A stretch of 64,000 nucleotides of DNA from Siderastrea siderea (Eukaryota; Cnidaria; Anthozoa; Scleractinia; Rhizangiidae), in contig OZ034976.1 in the NCBI GenBank assembly GCA_964030785.1, positions 2,480,001 to 2,544,000 on the forward strand. Direction: 5' to 3'. The stretch's first letter is position 1. Every line of letters begins with the position of its first letter. Position numbers and translations under genes: made by a program. A model generated the notes under the pieces. The model worked only from the letters and a program-made list of their open reading frames with translations. It had not been told where the DNA came from and ran no database searches. Shown here in pieces: positions 54,948-64,000 of this stretch.

Positions 54948-57900
54948 TCCCGTCTCAGTAGAATAAACTGGTCACTCAGTTGACACGGGACTCTTGTGCG
55001 AAAAAGCAATTGTCTATTACGACCCGTCCTACCTGGCGTTAAAAATGGTTTTTCATTTATCCGGCACTTTCATCTGTCTATTTCTGATCTTTCTCAATCA
55101 GTAAATCGACGGGTAGGAAGACCGCCGTATCGATCCGTCGACGAGTATCTAACGTTAGGACGAGTTGTTCATCTATGATAAGACGCCGATCATATTAGAC
55201 GATCGCGCGAGTTGTCGATCTGTTTTCATATATAGTTAGCTGTTTTCTTATATATGTAGTCTTCATAGGAGCCAGAACGTTTCAGTATTTTCGCTTTGTC
55301 AATGTTATTAAAACACCTGTTCCGTCAAATGGTCAGTCTGGCCTTTGAGATACCACAAGAAATGCATGTCGGAGTAATAATGCTGCTTATTCCCTTTATG
55401 ATACAAAACCAGAAAGTCCTAGCACCGATGACTTAACAAGGACCTACCACGTCTGGTAAAACTTCATTGGCTTCCGATTTCCTACAGTGTTGTGTTCAAG
55501 TTACTTTTGTTGGTTTTGAAAGCTCTAAATGGTCTTGGCCCTCGGTATCTGGTCGAATTACCTCAGGACACTTCATTCAAATTCGTTAGAACTTCTTTTG
55601 CAACAGAAATCCAATACTAAAACATATGGCGACAGGGCATTTTCCACATGTGCCCCTAGACTGTGGAATAGTATGCCCTTAGACATTCGTAAATCGAACA
55701 GTCTTTCGATTTAAAAAAAAAACAATTAGAGACCTACCTTTTTAGGAAATTTATTAATAATGGTTTATATCTTCTTATTTCTATTTTTATTTATTAATAT
55801 ATAGACAAGAGCGTTTTAGTGAAAAACAGACCACTCGTAAATTTCATACGAAACTACATCCGGAACTCGAGTGGCGTATTTTCCATATCCTCACTAGTGA
55901 GGATATCGATGACGTCATTTCCCGCTTTTACACTGCTGTTTGTGCAAAAATAGTCTTTTCTATATAATAAAAAGAAAATTACACGGTGGCTTGAAGATAT
56001 AAATTTTATTTTCTCGTGGTAAAAAACAATATTTTACTCACTCGTTGCGCTCTTTCGTAAGATATTGTTTTTACCACTCGAAAATAAAATTCATATCTTC
56101 GCACCGCCGTGTAATATCCTCTTCATATTTATTATTATAAAATTATTATTTTTAACATTGTTGTAAAGCGCCACGAACAACTAGTGGATTTGAGCGCTAT
56201 AAAAGTGTTTAACTAATTAATTAACCTAACCATTCAAACATTTAGAGTTGTTTTATTTTAACAGGAAAACAAGAAAAATGCAGCACAAAGATTGACCTAG
56301 CTATCGTTTTAGACGCTTCTGGGAGCATTGGCGAAGCGAACTTTAACATGGCCAAAGACTTCGCCAAAGAACTGTGCGGACGATTCGTGATCTCCAGAGA
56401 CAAAGTTCACGTATCTATTGTCTCTTATTCTCAGTATGTCCATTTAATGCCCAAGTTCAGTGATTGCTATGATGAGAAGTCGCTCGAAAATGCTTTGAAT
56501 AACCAGCATCTCTACGAAGCTTCCTCGACCAGGACTGGCAGGACATTGAAAGTTATCTATTTTGACGTGTTTAATGAGAAGAGGGGCGGAGCGAGAACTG
56601 AGGAGCTTGGTGAGCAGTTGAGCAGTTCTTTATCGTTCATTCATTTTATGTTACAGCAATGCTTGCTGTACAGTCCTGTATATACAAACGTAATGCATAC
56701 GAAATTCGGCGAAATTCAAATAGGCGAACTTTCGTTGCAAACAAAATATCGCCGAAATTCCACAGTTTTTTCAGAAATCTATTGTTTACGTTTCGGCGCG
56801 GACAATTTCGCGATTGGCGAAAACACGAATGTCTAAAGACATGGTTAGAGCCTAATTTGCATAAAATCTACTCAGCTGTTCATAACTTTGTGGATCATTT
56901 GCTGAAAAGCTCTCAAACTTTGCACCCATTTAAAACGTGATGGCCTTAACTCAATATTTAAACTTAAGTGCCCAACGCTTGTGTCACGTGATCAGTGAAG
57001 GATGATTAAGGGTCAAAATCTTTAGAGTGAAATGGGGAATATAAAATGAGTCATGGGTGTCATTCTTTTACATCCAAAGAGCTTATAATGAATTCGCCTT
57101 GTGAGATTGTCTATTTTATTTATATTAGAAATTATTAAAGCATTAATTAAGTCACGTGACCTATTTTCGTGATTTGTAGGATTTCTACTTTAATAATATC
57201 GACACGTTTAAAAGGCGAATTTATGATGGCCGCTTAGCATGTAAAAGAATGACACCCAAAAAGATTTCATTTTATTTCATTTTATATTCCCCATTTCACT
57301 CTGAAAATGTTAACCGTGACCCAAATGATTGACCCTTGAAGTCAAAACTGAGTTAGGGTCATCAGTTTTTCCACAGTTGCCAAGTTTGAGAGTTTTTCGG
57401 CAGATTTCCGCAGAGTTATGACTTTTGGGCAAATTTTGTGCAAATTAGGCCCAAACCTTGCCTTAAGTGGCCTGAGGTTCGCAGTTGTGAACGAAAATTC
57501 TCGTAAACTTTCGTTTGCCTAAAGCAAAAGTTCGTATGCAGGAGCTAAAGGTTCATGAGTGTTAAAAGAAAATTCGCCTACATTCAGCGAAAATTCGCCA
57601 GCCGACATTAAATGTAACTGTCATTCACTCTCAGAGCTCTGAATTAGCTAGCGCAGAACTTGCGATCATGAAAGACCTTCGGTTCCAAAGTGGTTATCCA
57701 AGTTGCCGGTGAGCCAACTTTAAACTAGCATTAACTCATACAATTTTGTTTTGATTTGGCAAAAAAAGAAAACGTAAGGTCACCCCAACATTTCATACTT
57801 TCCAAGTAAGTGTCAATGCATGTAAATCATAGCCAGAGGAACCGCCACGTAAATGTATTTTATTTCGAAACTCCATTTCTTAGCACATGCATGGCGATGT

Positions 57901-58488
57901 CTCTGGTGTTCGGCAGCCCCCTCTCTGATTGTTTTGAATCAGGTACCTCAAGCTTGAGCGAAATGCCGAGCATTTTCCTTTCATATTTCTCTGAGTAAAT
58001 GCTAAGTTTTGAAGTGATCCCTTGCTCAGCGTCCAAGTTTGGCATCCGGCGTACGTTAACTAATGGATAGTACATGCTTTTAACAGTTTCTTATTTGAGT
58101 TAGGCTTGGACGAATCTTTTCATCCTTGAGGATTACCTGTTTCTCCCAAAGGCAGCAATTCTTGTCTTATTTTTTTCAAAACACTTTTGTTCCATTGTAT
58201 TTTTAACTTCTTCAATTTGTTTTCTCTTTCATCACAGATGTTAAAAAGGTGACCGTCGTCGTTACAGATGGTTACAGCACGACCGGAGTCGAATTTGTGA
58301 AAGACAAGGCTAACCTTATGAAGAACGCTGGAATTGAAATATTTGCAATCGGGATTACCAAGAGAATGAGAGACGAAGAATTGGTTATTTTATCAAGTGA
58401 ACCTGTTAAAAATCATTTCTTCAGGCTTTCTGATTCAAACTCTGTTAAAAGAATAGCCGACTCTATCATTAAGCAAGTGTGCAAATAG
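54105..58488 (+). CDS. Secreted vWA-domain protein, gene A copy 3
   Basis: Exons 54105-54156, 56265-56609 and 58238-58488; 215 aa, intact. Particular residues: LCGRF for LCRRF, SSTRTGRTL near the metal site, VKRIADS for VKGIADS; like copy 2 it has KDKANLMKN. Splice sites are conserved. Differences among the three copies are few and spread out with no stop or frameshift, so all three look recently made and still under constraint. The orphan signal exon at 50,740 lies upstream. Confidence 0.9.
54190..54318 (+). repeat. GA microsatellite, unit 3
   Basis: Nearly 70 bases of uninterrupted GA after the same interruptions as in unit 2. Confidence 0.9.
54519..54785 (+). mobile_element. LINE 3' remnant, unit 3
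   Basis: Same 88-codon frame as in unit 2. Confidence 0.75.
54898..54944 (+). repeat. TTA microsatellite, unit 3
   Basis: About 15 TTA triplets; on the other strand it makes a false poly-Asn frame. Confidence 0.9.
55529..55714 (+). mobile_element. Second LINE 3' remnant, unit 3
   Basis: Same as unit 2, with RKSNSLSI at the end. Confidence 0.7.
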
Positions 58489-59096
58489 CGATATATTGCA
58501 TGAGTTTACAGCTGTCTTGTTAGAGGGGTCATGCCTTGAACGAAGGTGTTTACCATCTGAGGCGGCAAAATGTAGCCTTCACTCCAGAGAATATGTCCTC
58601 TAGAACAAACTCCCTATAGGAAGAGGAAAGAAAGCAGGCCTAAATAACTAGAAATCATCATACCTTTTAAATAGCGAAGAAATTATTCGTAAATTTAGTA
58701 AATTGCTGTAACTGTTACGAACAATTTTCTTATCGTAGAGCCACATCCGAGCCAACAGGAAAAAGCGGTAAAAATAAGTCAATCACAAACTTCCGTATAT
58801 ATTGCTTGTCTTCAGAGGGCGTGGTGACTTCAGCGATAAAAGGGACAAAGTGTTTTGTGTGCTCACTTTATGAGATGTTTGTTCGGAAAATGTTCGATTC
58901 TTCAGCCATTGAACACTTGCAGGGACAAACAAGCTTAATTTTGGGTGACTGTTTGATCGTATAACCAGTCTTTAGTACATTCAAGATTATCGATGTAGAG
59001 CCGGGGCAACGACACCCTTGCCTTTATTCAAATTACCTCCTTTGACAGACCCTTTTGTATTTCGCAGTGGCATAACACTTGTTCGTTTAAAACAGC

Positions 59097-59102
59097 AATA
59101 AA
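59097..59102 (+). terminator. Polyadenylation signal, gene A copy 3
   Basis: AATAAA in the same position relative to the gene as in copy 1. Confidence 0.5.
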
Positions 59103-60039
59103 TAAAATATTATTTCAAGTCCACTGCCTCGTGTTCTAAATTTACAGACACATCCTCTTATTTTTGCTTGCATTAGCTTGTTTCGAGTTGGTTCCTAAAA
59201 AAAAATTAGTATAATCCTATGGATGTTTATTTTTTGTTAGGTCTTCTTTGTAAGTCTTTTGTTAACACCCCTATGAAAAGTAATCCATAATATATTAACT
59301 TTAGCGCGTGCACATGTTTGAAGGGGTAGCGGGTAATACCGGCTTCCCCACGCAATTCTTGTAAGTTGTCTCAAGTTGCTTTGTGTTGTTGATCAAATAA
59401 TAATATTCTATACACGATTATCAGATCTCCTGTGGCGTTTTACAGAACGGTTCTCTTTAAGATGGAGTTCTGCCTTTTCTTACTGTTTCTGGTGTCCGTT
59501 GTTTTCGCTGAAGGTAAAGTGCCTATTTACAAATTTGTTTGTTTGGTTAAGAAAGAAATCCTGGTAATTGAAAAGACGCATGCAATTTTTAGAGTTTCAC
59601 AGGTGAAGAAGAGTGCCTGATTTTAAAACAGAAAAAAATGGATCAATGACATTGGATGGAATTTTGCCCAGATATTGAAAAAAAAAAGAATGTCCCATAG
59701 GGAAAAATGCTCGGTAGCTTTGATTTGAACGGTGATACGCTGGGATCTTATCAACGGATTCAAAAGTCGGAGAACCACGTTGAACCGTACACTCAAGAGT
59801 TATTCTTTCACACAACACAACGAGGCTCTAGATAGAGTTGGTTGATCGATTACCTCCTCGCTATTGGGATCATTAAATGTTGCCTCTTTCACAGTCAATG
59901 AGAGTGATCCTCATAAATTCTTACAACAAACTGGTCTGCAATTTAACAAAATAAAATCACTCGATAAAATAAACGTCTTCAAACTCATGATAATGATTTG
60001 AGCATCTCCTGTGAGCGCGTAAATTTCTGAAAATGTGAG

Positions 60040-60691
60040 TCACGCCGGGCCAGCAGAGGGCACGAAGCTGCACGCTCGGAAAAACTTTTGCGTCTTTTAT
60101 CCGATAGAGCTCAAACTTTGCACAATGATAGAACTTTTTATTCCAAACAATCGTATCGTTTTTGTTTTTTCATTTTAACGGTTTTTGGCGGGAAAATGAC
60201 GTCACAGTGCTAAAGGCAAATTTTCAATTGTCTCTTATGGCACAAAAAGTATATGATTCTGAAAGAACTCATTGAGATAAAGTGAAATGCGAAGAAATTA
60301 TTGAAAAAGCTCGATCCGTCTTGAAGATATAAAGATCTGAATTTTATAAATGTTCTAAAAATAGTAACAAAATGGCGGAAAATTCAAACTTCCGAACTTT
60401 ATATCTTCAAGACGGATCGAGCTTTTTCAATAATTTCTTCGCATTTCACTTTATCTCAATGAGTTCTTTCAGAATCATATACTTTTTGTGCCATAAGAGA
60501 CAATTGAAAATTTGCCTTTAGCACTGTGACGTCATTTCCCCGCCAAAAACCGTTAAAATGAAAAAACAAAAACGATACGATTGTTTGGAATAAAAAGTTC
60601 TATCATTGTGCAAAGTTTGAGCTCTATCGGATAAAAGACGCAAAAGTTTTTCCGAGCGTGCAGCTTCGTGCCCTCTGCTGGCCCGGCGTGA
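60040..60691. mobile_element. Foldback MITE found only in unit 3
   Basis: TCACGCCGGGCCAGCAGAGG and its inverse end a 652-bp element whose arms are about 290 bp and nearly identical; the centre is about 70 bp (with AAAATGGCGGAAAATTC). Units 1 and 2 have a different 60-bp stretch here (ending TTTATAATGTTTGAGTGTG), so the insertion followed the duplication and removed some DNA. It lies in the gene B intron. Confidence 0.9.
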
Positions 60692-61168
60692 GTGTGAAAT
60701 TGCTTGTCCAGCTGCTTGTCCTGACATTGAAGTAATGACTGGTTACCGGCATGGGAGAGAAATTAGGCCGCTTTTCTCCTTTTATGAGGAGGTACCTCAT
60801 TAGGAAGAAAGTGAAATCTCAGCTTTGTAATAACAACCTCCGCCCCCCCAAAAAAGACAAAAAAATAAATAGATTTACCTTAGTGCCTAAATTGGCGAAA
60901 TGCTAATCAATACATCGTTTCATCTCTCAAAATTTATTGAAAGGTGAAATTAATAATACCTGTTCCAGAGAATTCCAAAACGACACATTTCTTCTCAGTT
61001 ATTTTCTTTGAATCTTTCTAATTTAATTTTGGAAATTGTGAATTTCAGTACCTCTCTTGCCATTAGGTAAGAGTGATTTTACTTTAACCCGTGAAATAGA
61101 TACTAAACTATTGCGCACTGTTATATTACACACTAATTCTATTGTTTTCTTTTGTTCAGCTTTCACTA

Positions 61169-62378
61169 TTAGACGCTAATTGTTAGCAAGAACAGTTCCG
61201 AAAACTTATTAATGCCTCGATTTGCGAAATGCTGACCAATCGAACCATTCATTTTCGTTTAACATTTAGTTTAATTAAAAGTTGAAACATCCTTGTACCA
61301 AATTTCAAAGCGACAAATTTTCAGCAATAATTGAATGGTCATTATAATAATAATAAGTTAGAACCACCGCAATTGTACAGCATCACTATAACGACGGTAA
61401 CCACGGGTCATACTGTACGGTTCTTCCACGGTCTCAAAGTTAGAACCATCTTAAAGTATATGGTAGATTTAGTTAATGATTTAATAAATCAAAACTGCCT
61501 TGATTCTTTTCCTGTTATGCTAGCCGTTTTTAATTTTGAAACAATCAGAGCACAAATAAAAGCCGAATTACTTGCAATAACACAACATGGTGGCCCCATC
61601 AATGTCCGTTTGCCTACACTTCCTGCGGCTTAATTTGACGGTATTATTTTTGGACTCAAGAATCGACCCTCGTACGCACAAGCGAAGTCACACCCCCAAC
61701 GTGGTACAAGGGAGAGGCAACCTCGTTCCCAGGACTTTTTCCCTTTTTTAAATTTGCGGAGGCGGGAAAAATTTAAAAAGGGAAAAAGTCCTGGGAACGA
61801 GGTTAAGGGAGAGGGGTTTGATGAACCCCTCCCCTCTTGGGTTTTCGTTATGTTAGAATATTTCCAAAAGATTTTACCTTCAGTAGAAAGCCTGTGATGT
61901 GTTCTACAAGATGAGGTTCATATTATGGGTTGGCACGCTGCTTGGGGCCTGTGACGTCATCCAAGATAGCCGCCATTTTGGGCGCCATCTTGGATTTTAC
62001 CAAAAAATTAGAAATTGTCAAAAAACGTAAAAATTTGGACCATTTTGATGCTGGACATGAAGAATGTGCCATAATTAAACATTTTGCTGCTTTATGTTGA
62101 CCTTTTTTTGCATTTTTCACCTAAAAAGTGTAAAAAACACGCATTTTTCTTCAAAAATGGCTTGACCACCTGCTACTTATGACCATAGCAACCGGTTTTG
62201 ACCAAACTTATGTCAGAATGTGTCTAAGGGATAAGCACACAGCTACTGAAAACTGCAGGTCTATATAATATTTGATCTAGGAAAAGTTCAAGAAAACCCT
62301 ATTGTGGCATCCATCCCCCCCCCCTTCCCCCTTGTACGCCTGAGGGTTAAAACCTCATTTCACTCTTTTAATTAGCAG
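61169..62378. other. Gene B intron 1, part outside the duplicated units
   Basis: No exon seen. Holds a hairpin MITE copy (61,720-61,805), a short palindrome with GCCGCCATTTTGGGCGCCAT near 61,970 and a C run near 62,320. The open frame at 61,331-61,633 has no recognised motif. Confidence 0.6.
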
Positions 62379-63031
62379 GGAATGGAAACAAATGCGAGAA
62401 GAAGATCGACTTGGCCGTCGTTTTGGATGCATCTGCAAGCATCGGTGAAGAGAATTTCCTTCTGGCCAAAGACTTTGCCAAAGAACTCGCGAAACGATTT
62501 GCATTATCCAAAAACCAGGTTCGCATGTCTGTCATTTCGTACTCCCAGTATATCAAAATAATGGCCAAATTCAGCGATTACTACGACGAAAAGTCGATCG
62601 AAAATACCGTGGACAAGAGTCTCTACGAAGCATCCTCGACCGGCACTGGGAAGACTTTGGAGGCAGTCAATTTTGAGGTGTTTTCGACAAAGACTGGGGC
62701 GAGAATCGGAAGGCCTGGTAAGCAGCGACCCTCTCTGATTGGCTTAGAGATAGCGTTTATCTTCAACTCTAGATAATCATGTTGGAGATAACAAAGTAAG
62801 TAACTGAAAACAGGCGAGGAAACAAATATGAGGGAAACGGCTTTTCTCTCTCAAGAGCGGGAACTCGAATATCCAAGGTTGGAGATATGTGAGGTCTGTT
62901 TTTTTTCTTGATTTTACGAAACGTATTGCAGCTGTTTTTTTAGTCTGATCATTTTTTGTTTACTGGATTTGTTACAGATGCAAGGAAAGTAACCATAGTT
63001 GTTACAGATGGTTATAGCAGATGGTTACAGA

Positions 63032-64000
63032 TGATTTATTTCAAGCCTACGCCCTCCCGGTGCGTAGTAAAGAATATTGATTAGCATAACTGAATTGTAT
63101 TTTCCTATTGGCGGGTTTTTGATCAACAAAGGGTCACAAAGGAACCGCATATTTCTCGTTCTGATGTAAATATTTTGGCGCCTAGTTACGAAATTTTTAT
63201 TTTTAGGTTATTGCACAACTGTTCTATAGCGTGGTGAAAATTTCGAAGCTGGGAAAGCAGTTTGATTCATCCGTGCTTTGTTTCATTTTTTTATTTGCCA
63301 TTTAGGTGTAAGATACAAAAGTAGAAATGACGCTACTAAGGGAAATTCAAAATGCCCCAAACAAGTTAGCGAAAACCGGGGAATGGAAAATTTCTCGTTG
63401 AAATAATATTCGGCAGATATATTTCTTCGATAAAGAGTCGTTACCCAAGCGGTCCTGTTAGGCCCAGTTCAGACGCCGTACCTCCCATGTGCTGTACCAA
63501 ATACATTTTTGCCCCAAGGTCGTATTAAGCGGCGAGCTTTGCCTTAATCCTGAGATGTTACCTTGCCTAATTGAATTTTGTCTAAAAAAAACTGGTTTGG
63601 ACACCGTTCCACTGCCAAATAACTACGTACTACTTGGCACGGCACATGAGAGGTACGGCGTCTGAACTGGGCCTTACTTTCGTTTCGCGGGACTCTAGGC
63701 GGTTGACTGTCGGTCACCGGAACGTCACACACGGATGGCAAACGTCGCCACCATATTGTTTTAAAACTTAACTTGATGACTTGTTCCTTATTTTACCGTT
63801 ACTGATTAAAACATGATCCAAAATCTCTATTTAGAAGGAAAATCATGAGCTCCTGAGAAAATCCATCAAGACTCGTATATTTCCTATACTTGGGTGTCCT
63901 GTGGTAACAGCTCAAAAATAGTGGTCTTCCCGGAAGCGCGTGAGTAGCAAGCAGTTGACCAGGGCTTTTAGGTGTGACACACAGCACGTTCAATAGAATT
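63032..64000. repeat. Segment X, right copy
   Basis: Starts ATTTATTTCAAGCCTACGCC within gene B exon 3 and matches 31,289-32,262 to the window edge, including the part that units 2 and 3 lack (after TTCCTTATTTTACCGTT). Confidence 0.9.

Larger units (their letters stand above)
51851..61168 (+). repeat. Tandem array unit 3
   Basis: About 9.32 kb, longer than unit 2 because a 652-bp foldback MITE entered at 60,040. The anchor is 8,713 bp after unit 2. At the right end TTTCACTA continues into TTAGACGCTAATTG, the original gene B intron, instead of into segment X. Confidence 0.88.
59462..63084 (+). pseudogene. Gene B, secreted vWA protein cut off in exon 3
   Basis: Exons 59462-59513 (signal MEFCLFLLFLVSVVFAEG), 62379-62717 (vWA: KIDLAVVLDASASIGEENF, ISYSQYIKIMAKFSDYYDEK, SSTGTGKTL) and 62978 onward (DARKVTIVVTDGYS). 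After TDGYS the frame runs 19 codons into segment X (from about 63,032) and stops at 63084. The last strands and helix of the domain (the IFAIGIT and ELVILSSEP part of gene A) and the closing cysteine are gone. The metal site reads DASAS rather than DASGS but keeps the ligands. All splice sites look sound. A truncated protein could still be made, but a complete domain could not. Confidence 0.75.

Noticed and set aside
61331..61633. 100-codon open frame in the gene B intron
   Set aside because: Not recognised and not repeated in the other units; probably chance.

Overview
The window is nuclear DNA from an animal, most probably an anthozoan cnidarian and perhaps a stony coral. Genes are split into short exons with GT-AG introns. 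The DNA is AT-rich and packed with foldback MITEs, tRNA-derived SINEs, LINE and Penelope remnants, and one tRNA-Leu gene has a Pol III terminator. No bacterial, viral or CRISPR feature was seen. The coral assignment is an inference from the repeat types and small secreted vWA genes; no species marker was found.

Left third (1-14,647, minus strand): the 3' part of a dystrophin-family gene. I joined 20 exons by hand, all in phase. They encode a WW domain, the EF-hand-like region, a ZZ zinc finger and the C-terminal coiled coil, and the last exon runs off the left edge. An alternative first exon (14,535-14,647) splices in phase only to the second half of the WW domain. This is the layout of the vertebrate short isoform Dp71. 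No actin-binding or spectrin-repeat exons were found here.

Centre left (14,974-25,805, plus strand): a complete gene for the mitochondrial ribosome-associated GTPase MTG1 (12 exons, 336 aa), transcribed away from the dystrophin gene across a 326-bp divergent promoter. Its second intron (4.7 kb) has the signals of a U12-type intron with unusual AT...AA ends. That intron holds a three-deep nest of DNA transposons. Intron 4 has a GC donor.

Centre (25,806-34,700): repeat-rich intergenic DNA, a two-exon minus-strand gene (30,141-30,955) for a 221-aa protein resembling the N-terminal four-helix bundle of MLKL-like proteins, a segment (X) that returns at the right edge, and an intact-looking tRNA-Leu(UAA).

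Right half (about 34,250-63,084): a tandem array of three units of about 8.7-9.3 kb. Each unit carries a broken or intact tRNA-Leu, a tRNA-derived SINE pair, a three-exon gene for a 215-aa secreted von Willebrand factor A (vWA) domain protein (gene A), and the signal-peptide exon of a second vWA gene (gene B). Only after the third unit is the gene B signal exon followed by its own vWA exon, and that gene is cut off in its third exon where segment X begins again. The array therefore looks like repeated unequal exchange between neighbouring vWA paralogues. It leaves two orphan signal-peptide exons that are splice-compatible with the next gene A copy.
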